DNA from: Mikania micrantha | Taxonomy: Eukaryota; Streptophyta; Magnoliopsida; Asterales; Asteraceae | Assembly (NCBI GenBank): GCA_009363875.1 | Contig: CM018680.1 | Coordinates: 75,085,811 to 75,149,810 of the forward strand | Reading direction: 5' to 3' | DNA length: 64,000 bases | Part shown: positions 44,961 to 56,306 of the stretch, in pieces | How the letters are laid out: each line of letters starts with the position of its first letter | How positions within the stretch are numbered: position 1 is the first letter of the stretch | Position numbers and translations under genes: made by a program | Notes under the pieces: generated by a model | Database searches by the model: none | Told to the model about the DNA's origin: nothing | The model's input: only the letters and a program-made list of their open reading frames with translations

Positions 44961-46225
44961 TAAATTCTAGTCTTGCTTAACTCATTATAAAGTATCCTAC
45001 ACCTACCCTTCAAAACAAATCACCATGTCATTGTCTTTTTCATAAATTACCTTACTACAACAACTTATAAAGTTTTGGTTGTTTATGTTACCTTTGGCTT
45101 CAACCTTTTACTTCTCATAAACTTCAACCTCGCTCTAATACCAAATAAGAGAATCATGAGAATGCTTAATTCATTATATGTATGACATGTATAAATATAA
45201 GGATTCTCAATAGGACACATTTGCAAAGAGATAAATGCCATCATTTTTTATGGATAAAAGCATAGACAAGACTATATTTACTAGAGTGGAATGATGTGGT
45301 AATTAATATATATTTCTAGTTTGCTCTATATGTTCTAGCTACTTGCTAGTTGTATCTATTAATAATTCGTTTCATGTGTAGGAAAAAAGTTTAAACTATA
45401 AATAATTTTCTTAACAGTCAATACATACATTTTAAACCAGGTCTGCCGTTTAATTACCTAATGAAGAAAGACTACTCATGTCCGTGAAACACAGACAACG
45501 TTGGTGTCCTAACATGCACATCATATAGAGAAAACCCACCTTTCAAAGACTTAATGTAGTAAAATCTTTGGCCCACCTATGATATATAGTTTCAAATGAT
45601 AAGCATATTATAAACCATAAATAATGGTTTGAGAAGTGTGAGCCATTGAAAGTTGAAACTAAACAGTTGGAACCATTTGAGTCTATATGCATTATGTCTG
45701 ATCACACCTAGATTCACTATAATGCTAAATTAATTTCCTTCAACAAAAAGCATCTTGTTTTCACATATTATCTTTGTGTTTGAGATAAAATCGATACTTC
45801 AAGAATACACGCACACACATTATATTTATTAATATTATTTGTGTTAATTGTTAAATATTAAGCATATATTTGAATAATTTTCTTTAAATATACATGAAGT
45901 GAAGGGTTATTATGAATCCCTCTCAAATAGGAGCCGTCCATATAATATAAACTTCTTTATAACAATTCAAGAAGTAACGAAACTAATTATTATAATGTTT
46001 GACTAATTTCCTTCCCTAATTTTGTCTAATTTGTTTGTCGTCTATCATTAAACCTCCATAACACAAACAAAAAGATTATTCCTTAGGTAATCTCCTATTT
46101 CATGAATTAGGTAAACTTTTACTATATCCATTTCCCCATCAAATCCCAAGACACATTATCAATATTTAAATTATATATAACATCCTATAATTTTATTCAC
46201 TTATGTCACTTTTCGAAATTCTCCG
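44961..46225. other. Intergenic spacer, nothing identified
   Basis: A/T-rich sequence with no supported gene or element. Confidence 0.35.
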
Positions 46226-46229
46226 CCTG

Positions 46230-46392
46230 TAACTTATACAGATACGTAAATAACATATATTATTTTTTGAACAACACCACCTAGAATATCAAGAATAAAA
46301 TTGACAACACCTAAATAATCTAAGATAATGTTGTCACTAACAAGAATCGAACCTACAACCTTGTGGTTGGCCATCCCCATGCCAAACCACAT
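46230..46392 (-). mobile_element. tRNA-derived SINE (minus orientation)
   Basis: On the minus strand an A-box-like ttggcatggggatgg (about 46385-46371) precedes a B-box GGTTCGATTC (46353-46344). Sequence downstream includes ttgacaaca and a poor A/T tail. Extent is approximate. Confidence 0.5.
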
Positions 46393-46399
46393 ATGATTA

Positions 46400-47132
46400 T
46401 TGAAACTTTGTTTAATTAATTAGTTAATATATGTCTTGGCTAGATTTAGATTAATTTTTTTTAGGGTATTATGGTTAAACTTTCATGCAAGCACGTTACA
46501 AATGAGTTTGGTCATATTCAATCTTATTAGAGATATGCATGCATCTCACCAAGACATACCCTTTTTAAAAAAGTTCCCCACCTCATGTAGTGATCCATGA
46601 ATATTTGTTCAGGAAGTATAGTCTTACTTAAACACCAACTATTAAGTCTTCATGCATTTTTTTGCGTGTACACCAACTGAAGTAACTGTAGATGATTATG
46701 TATGTCTCTTATTTTAGCTTCTGTGCATCAAGCACTTGTACGTTATGCATGTTCGATGGTACGTCATGTGTTGTATACCACTAGCTAGCTCTTGAAAACC
46801 CACGTTTCACAAATGTTGGAAGCAAATTAAGAAGAAAGAAAACTCAATATGCAGTACCTTGCCGGCAGCTTAATTAGTTCATATGGACCTACCCACTTTC
46901 CACAAAAGTAAACTAACCTTTTTTTTTTTTAATAAAAATGACTTCTAATTTATATATTAACCGTTGACCTAGACAACTTGCTAGTATATATATATGTATA
47001 AGCATGCAAGTACTATGCATAACTTAATTCAAACAAGCCAATTAAGAACTCATAAAACAAGTTCTTTTAACGATTCGATCGTTCGAACGGAAGGAGCTGA
47101 TTATTAGAGATTGATCATAATTCGGTCGTTAC
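46400..47132 (+). promoter_or_regulatory. Upstream region of the secreted-peptide gene
   Basis: A TATA-rich segment (gtatatatatatgtataag, about 46984-47001) lies about 130-150 bases before the start codon and is the best core promoter candidate. A gatcgttcgaacg palindrome-like word is near 47077. No element boundaries were recognised. Confidence 0.4.
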
Positions 47133-47360
47133 ATGGCTCGTTTAATGATAATTGGACTTGTTATACTTGCTTTATTAGTATGTGGTGCACCATGTTTGGA
47201 TGCAAGGAAGCCATTGAATGAGAAGAAGGGGTCCATTCTGATCAAGGGCACCGCTACGGTCCCGCCTGCTTTAACCGCTGAAGAGCTTTTTGCTCTTCAT
47301 ACTGCTCATATTGACAGGGTCGTGATGGAGTCTACACCTAGTCCTGGTGTTGGTCACTAG
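47133..47360 (+). CDS. Small secreted signalling-peptide precursor (PIP/PIPL or CEP-like)
   Basis: The gene encodes 75 aa. Residues 1-24 form a strong signal peptide (MARLMIIGLVILALLVCG, with cleavage probably after about residue 24). A variable middle follows (KKGSILIKGTATVPPALTAE). The last ten residues are ESTPSPGVGH, and the chain ends on the His. A C-terminal SPGxGH after Ser/Thr-Pro is the mature-peptide signature of PAMP-induced peptides (SGPSPGxGH) and of CEPs (PGHSPGIGH). The upstream VVMES context fits PIP-like precursors better. Mature peptides of this class are excised, often hydroxylated at Pro, and perceived by leucine-rich-repeat receptor kinases such as RLK7. One small exon is normal for the class. 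Its 3' flank runs at once into a foldback element. The family subgroup is inferred. Confidence 0.8.
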   Translation: MARLMIIGLVILALLVCGAPCLDARKPLNEKKGSILIKGTATVPPALTAEELFALHTAHIDRVVMESTPSPGVGH

Positions 47361-47389
47361 CTTGCATTGCATCTCTATAGATATATGAT

Positions 47390-47820
47390 TATATAGGGAA
47401 GAGTTTCTTTGGTTAACTCACTCTTATTGCGTTAACGCGTATAATTTCGCCATGATCAATCCAAATCTTTGTTTTCTTTTTTTAAATATTATTATCACAC
47501 ATAAACAATACTTTCTTCTTTTATGTGTATGTGTAAATTTATCATCGTTTAAGATTTAAAAACAGTGTAAGTTTAAGTTACATTGTACTGAAAATTATAA
47601 GTCATGATAATGTAACCAAAACTTACACTTCTTTTAAATCTTATATTTTGTTGAATTTACACATACAGATAAAAAAATAAAGTGTTTTACATGTGTAATA
47701 ACGATACATAAAAAAAGAAAACAACGTTTTAGATTGATCTTGACGGAGTTAAACATGTTAACACAATAAAAGTGGGTTAACAAATGAACTCTTCGGTGTG
47801 AGTGTGTATAAATATATATA
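47390..47820. mobile_element. Foldback element D, just downstream of the peptide gene
   Basis: Inverted arms start after TATATAGGG (47391) and end before a TATATATA run (47810). Both ends have GTTAAC-N13-GTTAAC: 47412-47436 and 47757-47781. Inner arms include acataaacaata/tacatgtgtaat-type and atttacacatacagat with its counterpart, and the centre pairs agtgtaagtttaagtt with aaaacttacactt. It begins about 30 bases after the stop codon of the peptide gene, so it may lie in that gene's 3' UTR. Confidence 0.75.
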
Positions 47821-48012
47821 TATCAATTGGATGTTTGATACATCAATATGTATAATATCTATATACATGGCATTTGGGATTGGAAGCAGTTTGACAGGGT
47901 TGATTGATTATAGATCAAAGACTTAAATATTACTTGGTATTACTTATGATAAAGGAAATAAAATGTAATTGTTATTTTGTTAAAATTTTTGATTTTGTAT
48001 TATATGATTTCA

Positions 48013-48735
48013 ACTTTGGGTACAGTATTCTAGAATTTATATTATGGTAAGGGTACTAAGATTGTGAATGTCGATATCATTCTCTTTATCGTTTAAAGGT
48101 TAAACATGATAACAACAACACAACTTATACTGATTTGAAATAATAAACAAGGTTATTAGTAATTTATATGATAGAATAAAACTGTCAAAAAACTTTGAAA
48201 ATTTTCCAACAAATTTTCGTCAGAAGTCTGTCAGAAAAACAAAATAGCAAAAAAGTACCTATGAAAAAATAGTCTGAAAAATCTTGTAGGAAAATATCTT
48301 CTGACAAATTAGTGACAAACATTATGATGAAATCTATTTGTCGCTAAATTTCTGAGAAAATACCAATAAAAAAATTTATTTCTTTTCGACAAATTAGCGA
48401 CTAATGAGTGACAAAATCCGATGTTATAATCTTTATTTTTTTAAGTACTTAATTAATAATAGAACTAATAATGACATTGTTAACAATTAATAATTTAATT
48501 TAATAAAGCTTTAGAAGAGTTTACGGCAAAACCTTATTTTCTTAATTTTATGATTAAATTAAACTTACCAACAATTATTTGTCAGAAAATTTTGTGAGAA
48601 TATTATGTGTTTTCTAGCAGTGGATCATTAATCAAGTCACGCACACATATTTTTTTTCCTAATCAAACCACTCAATTTTTAATGGATATTTTAAATTTAT
48701 GTTCTTTTACGTAGATAGCAAATTAACATGCATAT
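48013..48735. repeat. Segmental duplication, left copy (contains CACTA-like end)
   Basis: From ttgggtacagtattctagaa to cgtagatagcaaattaacat this segment matches 52567-53323 in direct orientation. It contains a CACTA-type right end: the minus strand reads CACTGCTAGAAAACACATAA from 48621 leftwards, with subterminal gtcagaaaa/ttgtcagaa words. No transposase was found. Confidence 0.65.
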
Positions 48736-48929
48736 GTGTCATTACTTTTTTTTACTTTTGTAATATGTGATATGTGGATTAAAAGTGCTAATTTAACAAA
48801 AAAATTATATAAATAAAATGTAACGAAATATTATAAAAACAAAAACCCAATCATTACTATATATACAATCATGAATTGTAATAATTGTGAGTGAACAGTA
48901 ATAGTAATTAAATATTTATGTTTTAGAGC

Positions 48930-49080
48930 TGTTTTTGGTATTTGATATGATTCAATTTATCATGAAAACGTCTCCAAAAGATAATTTAGAACCGCTTTAA
49001 AAAATGATATTTTAGAGCGGTTTTTGGTATTTGATTTATTTCAATTTATTAGAAACCGATCAAAAAATAATTTAGAACAG
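48930..49080. repeat. Direct repeat of about 70-85 bp
   Basis: The block agctgtttttggtatttgat…aattta followed by a gaaa(a)cg/gaaaccg and aataatttagaac occurs at about 48926-48994 and again at about 49013-49079, with a few differences. Confidence 0.55.
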
Positions 49081-49200
49081 TTGATTATATCTTAAATTAA
49101 GGGTTGAAATATACGAACCCTAATCAAATACTACAATCATGAACATGAATCAAATATTAAATTAGTAAAACTTACTTGTCGGTGTTGATTCAATCTTGTT

Positions 49201-49428
49201 AGTAAAAGAGGATGTTAGGGGGAGGTACCCAGTGACTTCAATATTGGGGAGGTCACGGGTTCAAGTCCTGGTATGGACAAAATATGGGTTTCATGCTGGG
49301 CTAGGGGGTTTTCTCTCTCACCTATGGTGGGTTTCCTCCTATTGGGTGTGTATATGATCGGGTGGGTCTATGACCCATTAGTGATCCAAATTGCCATTCA
49401 AAAAAAAAAAAAAAAGTAAAAGAGGATG
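49201..49428 (+). mobile_element. Complete SINE with 14-bp target-site duplication
   Basis: The element body at 49215-49414 has a B-box GGGTTCAAGTCC (49257-49268), an A-box region upstream (taggggg…acccagtgac) and a tail of about 14 A. It is flanked by perfect 14-bp repeats agtaaaagaggatg at 49201-49214 and 49415-49428. This is the best preserved SINE in the window. Confidence 0.85.
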
Positions 49429-49729
49429 CTATGATAATTCTTGATTAAAAAGTCTAGTTTTGCCTTGATTATGATGGTCTTTAATTTCTCAGTATGGTGT
49501 TAGGTTTTCTGTTGAAGATGATGGCGCAGAAAATAGAATACACACGTCTCTTTAGGCAAAATTGACTCAAATCATTTAACCGCCATTTGTTACACACTTA
49601 CACTTTGGACAGCTCCAAAAAAGTATGACTATTATATGTATACTTAAAATGCAACGTTGGTGGTCATTATAATAACAAAAAAAACTTCTATAGAAAATAT
49701 ATTCTTTCAATCAGGTACACACTATACTA

Positions 49730-49810
49730 GATTGGAGGAGTTGGTTGATTCTTTGATTGTGAAACAAGGGGTCGGCAGGTTCTAGCCTCTACTAGAGTCT
49801 TTTTTATTTT
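49730..49810 (+). mobile_element. SINE-like fragment
   Basis: A-box-like ggaggagttggttgattc and B-box-like GGTTCTAGCC lie about 40 bases apart. No tail was found. Low confidence. Confidence 0.35.
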
Positions 49811-50323
49811 CCTTTTTAATTTGGCTCAACTAAAAAAACACCACCACATATAATCAAACATATATTTATTGTTTGTCTGGATTTCAAACAAATGATTGTT
49901 AAGAAAAGATAGTATTTCCACTCATATATAATCTAAAATATAAACTTTTAGTATAACTTACATTAATGTTGTAACTTTTTTTAAATCTACTTTTCAATAT
50001 AAATATTATTCATAATCAAGTTTGTTTATGTTTTTCATAGGGTTAACTCTAATATATTTTTACTTTTATACGTTTCGTCATAAAAATTATTCAAAACCGA
50101 TTCCGCCTATGTTTCCGGTTAGGTTACATACTTATTTTAACAATTTTAAAAACGTTTGCAGGCTTTGTATGTCAAATTATTATAATAACATGATAACCTT
50201 TTAGCTATACTTCAATTGTTTTCACATTTTTTAATATTTTTTTAAATGACGTAACTTATTGATAATTTTCTAATATACCGTGGTGACTTTTTTTTAATAT
50301 ATATAGATATCTATTATATATGT

Positions 50324-50650
50324 ATAGGAGAAATATAATTTAAAAACCCTTCTTAGTGTAAAAACTATGAAAACCACGTAAAAATAATGTAAAAAAACGT
50401 TTTTTTTTTGTCAATTTTTTTACAGATTTGTAGCATTATTTGACATTTTTATAAAAAATATCAAAAAAATGACGAGTAAATTTTTTAAAAAAATATTTTA
50501 TAAACCCACGTAAAACATACGTAACATCTTTATAAAAATGTACCAAATAATGTTATTGCAAACCTGTAAAAAAATCAGAAAAATAAACTGTTTTTACATT
50601 ATTTTCATAGTTTTCACATTCAGAAAGTGGTTTCAAATTATCTATACCTA
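50324..50650. mobile_element. Foldback element E
   Basis: The left arm (aatttaaaaacccttcttag, then aaaaactatgaaaa) and the right arm (ttttcatagttttcacattc, then gtggtttcaaatt) are inverted copies. A TA-rich run lies on the left and an (AC)n/TA run on the right. No GTTAAC motif is present at its ends. Confidence 0.6.
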
Positions 50651-50676
50651 TACACACACACACACACATATATATA

Positions 50677-50950
50677 GGGTGTGGTTCCTTTGTTAACTCA
50701 TGTTTATTGCGTTAATCGAATGACTACATCCTATTACTTTAAGGCCCACATTAAAGTAAATCTAAAGGTGTATGTTTTTTCCTTCTTTTTTTATTAATGC
50801 AAGTGGACCCTATATTAATTAAATTAATTGAAAAAAAGAAAAAATTTACACCTTTAGATTTACTTTAATATGGGCTCCAAAGTAATAAGATGTAGTTATT
50901 CGGTTAACGCAATAAGAGAGGGTTAAGTTTTGATCATCTCCCTATATATA
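50677..50950. mobile_element. Foldback element F
   Basis: Bounded by TATATAGGG at the left and CCCTATATATA at the right. Ends carry GTTAAC-N13-GTTAAT (50692-50716) and GTTAAC-N13-GTTAAG (50903-50927). Arms include actacatcctattacttt and cacattaaagtaaatctaaa with their complements. It is the same family as element G at 56303. Confidence 0.8.
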
Positions 50951-50959
50951 TGTGTGTAT

Positions 50960-51700
50960 ATATATAATCGTTAGTTATATTGTCTTACAGTGACGTGTTG
51001 TTAATGAAAATGAAACTCACACCAACATCGACTTAATAACATCTCGTCATTTTATGTATGTTTTTTATTTATGTTTTGATCTCCAAAATCATGTCATTGT
51101 TACTTTATACAATTGTTTTTTATAAATACATAACACATGCAACAAAATTCATAAACATCCTGCTTCACGGTGCTTTCAGTTTTCAACTGTGTTATAATTT
51201 TCAAATATTTTAAAATATTATCTTCTGTGTTATATACAAAAATACAATATGATTTTTCACGATAATTTTTCTTTAATAATTATATATATGTATATATATA
51301 ACCGTCAGTTATATCGATCTACAATGACGTGGTGTTAGTGAAAATTAAAGAGATCGATACCTACATCAACTTAATAACATATCACCGTTTTATAAATTTT
51401 TTCTGTATATGTTTCGATCTCCAAAATCATGTCATCGTAAATTTATACAACTGCTTTATACTCATGGGATGTAGCATATGTACTTAAATTCGTAAACATG
51501 CGACTTCACATGCTTTCGGTATTCATTTGTCATATACATTTTCCTATTTTTTTAAATATTATCTCATGTATTATATACGATAAGATTTTTCATGATAGTT
51601 TTCCTTTGTTAATTTAAATTTATATATAATAGTTGGTTATATCGTTCTACGGTGACATGTTATATCGTCAATTATATAATCGTTGGTTATACCTTATCCA
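50960..51700. repeat. Tandem repeat with ~325-330-bp unit
   Basis: Two full units start at about 50963 and 51291 and a partial third at about 51625. Each begins tatatataa(t/c)cgttagttatat, followed by acagtgacgtg, then aaaatgaaactc/aagagatcg, gatctccaaaatcatgtcat and a ttttcacgataatttt-type end. The array runs into the Helitron 3' end at 51908-51931 and may be Helitron internal sequence. Confidence 0.7.
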
Positions 51701-51907
51701 ATTATTATTTTTTTAAATTTATGTATAGTAACGTATAGGGCACAATATTGTTGTATATCAAAGTTTTGATTTTCTTAAACTTCATATACCGCAATGTATG
51801 TGACGCAATAATGTTGTCTATCTACGATTTAATGAGATAAATCGTAAGTTCATATGTTTGTTTTGATTAAGCCACCACGTTCCAACACATATGTCTTAAT
51901 TGTACCG

Positions 51908-51931
51908 CCCGCAAGCGGGTAACTTTTCTAG
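51908..51931 (+). mobile_element. Helitron 3' terminus
   Basis: A hairpin CCCGC-AA-GCGGG (51908-51919), an 8-nt spacer and CTAG (51928-51931) before a T form a canonical Helitron 3' end. The 5' end was not fixed; the element may begin near 50950 and include the tandem repeat. Confidence 0.7.
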
Positions 51932-52015
51932 TTAAATACTTATCGAGAAGTTTGTGGTAACCGCTCCAAAAAACAATGATTAGAAAATATTTTGTTACAA
52001 AAAAATTATTTGGAA

Positions 52016-52430
52016 CATCAACCTGGCAAAATGGGCGGGTTGGGTTGGGTAACGGGTCAGAACGGGTTCTGGTCAGGATGGGTGCGGGTCAGAACGGGTT
52101 TTAAACAAAATCAGTTCGGGTCTAAATGGATTGTTCTTAAAAAACATCAATGTAATTTAACTTTAGATGTGTTATAAGTAAACAAATAATGCATTTGGAT
52201 AATTTTTAGTGATTTTCTCATCAAATATGTTATTAATCATTCTTAAATCTTTGAATCCATTGCATTTACATAGTTTTTTGGTTACCAGTCTTGACCCGTA
52301 TTGTGTTTAAGTGCTACCCATCTCAACCCATTCAATATTATGATGTTACCCATTTCAACCCATTTTTATAACAATTGTTTACCCAAATCAACCAAATTCC
52401 TTTGACATGGGTAAAAATTGCCACATCTAA
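52016..52430 (+). mobile_element. hAT-like repeat with TGGCAA termini
   Basis: The sequence starts CAACCTGGCAAAATGGGC and ends TAAAAATTGCCACATCTA. It is rich in cgggttgggt and cgggtcag words at the left and acccatttcaaccca at the right. It is the inverted relative of the repeat at 11442-11825. An open frame across it is a repeat artefact. Confidence 0.5.
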
Positions 52431-52566
52431 ACAAAACAAATGTCTAAAAATGATATTTGAGGTTTTCACCTCTGAATGGTTTTGAAAAAAAGGGAAGCGC
52501 ATCAAAAGAATTATTTTGTCTTAAAACCAATTTAACTAATCTAACTAACATGTGTTTTTATGATTT

Positions 52567-53323
52567 GCTTTGGGTATAGTATTCTAGAATTTATATTATG
52601 GTAAGGGTACTAAGATTGTGAATGCCAATATCATTCTCTTTATAGTCTAAAGGTTAAACATGATAACAACACAAGTTATACGGATTTGAAATAATAAACA
52701 AGGTTATTAGTAATTTAAATGATAACACAATAAAAAAAAAAACTAAATTTTTCCTACAAATTTTTGTCGGAAGTTTTTCGGAAAAACAAAATAGCAACAA
52801 ACTACCTACGAAAAACATTAGTCGGAAAAAACCTCGTAAGAAAACATCTTCCGAAGAATTTTCTAAAAACTATATGACAAAATACTGACGAAATCCATTT
52901 GTCGCTAAATTTCTTACAAAATATCGATAAACAAAAATTCATCTCTTTCGGACAAATTAGCGACTAATGAGTGACAAAATCTGATGTTATTAATCTTTAT
53001 TTTTTAATTACTCAATTAATAATAGAATTAATAATGACATCTGTTAACAATAATTTAATAAAGCTTTCGACGAGTTTCCAACAAAACTTTTTTTTTTTAA
53101 TTTTTATGATTAAATTAACCTTACCGACAAACGTTTGTCGGAAAATTTTGTGGGAATATCAAGTGTTTTCCAGCAGTGATAACTCTTTAAATTCATAATT
53201 AAGTTTCAAGCTTTTCCAATTAATTAAGCCACACATACTTGTTTTTTTTTTCTAATTAAACCACTCAATTTTTAATGGATATTTTAAATTTATGTTCTTT
53301 TACGTAGATAGCAAATTAACATA
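52567..53323. repeat. Segmental duplication, right copy (contains CACTA-like end)
   Basis: This is the direct-orientation partner of 48013-48735 about 4.55 kb away, with scattered point changes and indels. The CACTA-type right end reads CACTGCTGGAAAACACTTGA on the minus strand from 53178 leftwards. About 35 bases after that end are not in the other copy. Confidence 0.65.
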
Positions 53324-53326
53324 TAT

Positions 53327-53443
53327 TAGTGATGTCTTGTCCTAGTGGTAAGATAGAGGTATGGGGAAGTGATAGAAGACCCAGGTCATGGGTTCGATTC
53401 TTGATCCCACCCGGTTTTACCGGCCTTCCACCGTCGTTTGACC
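53327..53443 (+). mobile_element. tRNA-derived SINE, cut by a hAT element
   Basis: A-box-like tgtcctagtggtaaga and B-box GGTTCGATTCT (53391-53401) mark the SINE head. The body runs to gtcgtttgacc, where the hAT element of 53444-54096 begins. Sequence after the hAT (atttgactcattat…) may be the SINE's remainder. Confidence 0.6.
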
Positions 53444-54096
53444 TAGGGGTGAGCATAATATAACAATAACCGAAAAGTAACATATAATTGCCTCGAACCA
53501 TAACTGATTATAACCAAAACCAAATTTACCTGTGGTTATAGTTAAACTAAGTTATTAACTGACCCATTTGATTATGGTTATAGTTAAGCCATGCCATTAA
53601 CCGACTTTAACATAATCGAACCGAACCGATTATTGTATATTTGTTAGGTGTGGATGTGGATGTTTCTTTTTTTTTCCCTCTTAAAAGTTATGAAACAAGT
53701 TAAGTATAGAAGGTGAGCTATAACTATTTATTGAATGAAAATATTATAAGTTACATGTGAAACTAAATATATTAGGAGATGAGTTACTGTTTACATGTTT
53801 TACTTTTTGTTCACTCATTCTTAGTCAATACAAAAGCATAGGAGCTTCACTTATATTTTCATCATTTATATATCTCTAATTCACAAGTTTATTTACAAGT
53901 CTTTCTTAATTTTCCAACAATTTCATTATTAACCGAAGTTAACCGAAACTACATAACCGGTGGTTAACCATTTAATTGTTAACGTTAACCGATCAATTGG
54001 TTACAATTATGAATATGAATTTAGAATTAGCCGAAGTAGCGGTTTTGGTTATAAAAATAGCCATAATCATACCAAACCACATCATTCACACCCCTA
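53444..54096. mobile_element. Non-autonomous hAT element (653 bp)
   Basis: Termini are TAGGGGTGAGCA at the left and TTCACACCCCTA at the right, sharing TAGGGGTG as inverted repeat. The flanking 8-mers gtttgacc (53436-53443) and atttgact (54097-54104) agree at six of eight and fit a decayed hAT target duplication. The interior is full of aaccga/ggttat words. No transposase is encoded. Confidence 0.75.
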
Positions 54097-54239
54097 ATTT
54101 GACTCATTATCTTTATTTGAGAAGCAAACCTCAACCAAGTTGGTTGGGTGATAAACTTGTAATGTTATATCAACTAATCCCCCAAAAAATAAAAAGAAAT
54201 TGGGCTTTTGTGTAGCTTTAGCGGGCCTTATACTTGGTT

Positions 54240-55320
54240 GGATTGAATTAATGGAGATGTGAAATTAATGATCAAATGATTAATGGGTAGTTCAGCCAAT
54301 GGGCCGATAGGAGCTCCGAACCGAAGAAAGAGGGAAGTAAAAAGTAAAGAGTAAAAACCGATTGTCTACCACACTCCGGGTTTTTTTAACCGATTCTGGT
54401 TTCAAATAAGTTTTTAGTTTCAAACCAGTTAAAGTAAACAAAGTCAAGAACTCGTTTCGGTTATATTCAAGTTTTTGACTAATTTTAACTGGTTTTTATT
54501 AATTTTTGGTATGTTCAAGTTTTAGACAGGTGAATGTAGAACTTGTTCTGTTAATTCTTGTTATGGTATATCTAAGAAATCGAAACCGCTTGCATCCGCC
54601 GGTTCGGATAATTGGTTACGGCTCCAGAACCAGTTTTTTGCCTACCTCTAGCGTATAAGTTTATGAGATCTTGATAAAATTAGAAAAGGTAAAAGAAAAA
54701 ACAATCAAATATTCGATACTAGCAAAATATCATAAACAGAGTACCATATTAACCCACTTTACTTTTCAATTATAAAATTCCAATTCCTTAAATAATAATC
54801 TTTACAAATATCTAAAATAGTAAATTTTCTAGATCTAGCAGTAACAAGGTGTTGAATACGTCTTATCCTTTTCACATGATAATTGTTCAAATCACGTTTA
54901 TAACAAAAAAAATGCATGTATGTAATTCAATCCGTCATAAACACATATAGTGATATACATACATACTTAGTTAAAATAAGTTTTAACTAAAGAAATAGTT
55001 GTAACAAATACTTTATTGATCATTCTTACCCGTTTGAATCAATGATATTCACATATTTTTTAAGTTACTACATCTCAAAACGTTTTAAGTCATAATACTA
55101 CCAATTTCAATTCAAAATACGCTGATTGTTTACATAAATCTATCAATTTATCTTACTATTGGTCTAAGTGTAGGAATGACTAATCATTCACCTAACACAT
55201 GAATCAAGTATGAGGCATGATTTGACAATCAGGTATGTGAATATGAAATACTCATTTGACAATCAGGTATGTGGCATGATTATCAATACTCATTCAAAAC
55301 CTACTCCATTGTTATTCAAA
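54240..55320. other. Intergenic spacer with degenerate repeats
   Basis: At 54350-54640 accgattctggtt and aaccagtt words again suggest decayed AACCGG-type hAT repeats. No gene is supported. The rest is A/T-rich. Confidence 0.35.
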
Positions 55321-55332
55321 CATCATAAGTCT

Positions 55333-55650
55333 AGGGCTGTCATAACGGGTCAGACACGACCCGTTAATATACGACACGTTAAGAGCCGTTAAAAACACGT
55401 AAATACGTAATGACCCGTTAAGGAACATGTTAACAATTAACACTATAAATGACCTATTAAAACCCGTTAAAAAACCTGTTAAGGAACCCGTTAAAGAACT
55501 AGGGTTAGACAATTAGAAATTTTTTGAAACTAATCGGTTACCCACATATTTTTATTATATTATTTATTATAAATTTTAAATGTTAAACATGTCTTAACAG
55601 GTCTTAATGGATCTTAACATGTATTAACGGATCTTAACGGATCAATAACA
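55333..55650. repeat. hAT-like repeat rich in acccgttaa
   Basis: The left edge TAGGGCTGTCATAACGGGTC is typical of a plant hAT-like repeat, and acccgttaa/cttaacgg words recur for about 300 bases. No right end or target duplication was found. Confidence 0.4.
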
Positions 55651-56275
55651 TCATTATTCATTAGTTCGAATGCACCAACATCATTCATCTTTAAAAGTTT
55701 GTAACATGTTAGTGTTAATAAAAATTAACACATACACAAACACACAAATATATAAACTTACTTATACTTAAACGAGCCAAATAAGTTACTATCCGAACGG
55801 GCTACGAGAGAGCTTACTTTGGCTTGTGTTTGGCTTGTTTAAAACTAAGTAAAATTTGAACGAAATTTTTTCAAGCGAGAATTACCCTATTTTAATCGAG
55901 AGTCTCATTATGAGCCGTCCAATGTAAAGTTAATAATTAGAAGAATTAGAAAAGCCGTAAAATACATATACATATTGGTCAACACTGCGAACAGGACTTT
56001 CGTTCCCACGATTTTTTTTTTGGTTCGTGTTAATTTTGAATTAGACATTTCATGTCTCCCTCTCAAATATACATACATATATATATATATATATTATTTT
56101 TGCTCATAATTCAACTTAGGAATTTAAATAAATATACTTTGCCGTATTTTTGAATAATTCTAGAGGCAGGCAGGATTATTACATGAATGACATTTGTTAC
56201 AACATGGTTAGCAAGATGTCGCCTTTGTCATTATTATTGTGACATCAAGACACTATTAATCTTTATATTAAAGAT
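55651..56275. other. A/T-rich intergenic spacer
   Basis: Contains a TA microsatellite at about 56076-56094. No gene or bounded element was recognised. Confidence 0.35.

Positions 56276-56302
<27 letters not shown>

Positions 56303-56306
<4 letters not shown>

Noticed and set aside
52016..52177. 61-codon Gly/Trp-rich frame
   Set aside because: Its GWVRVRTG-type text is the translation of repeated gggttgggt words in a hAT-like repeat.
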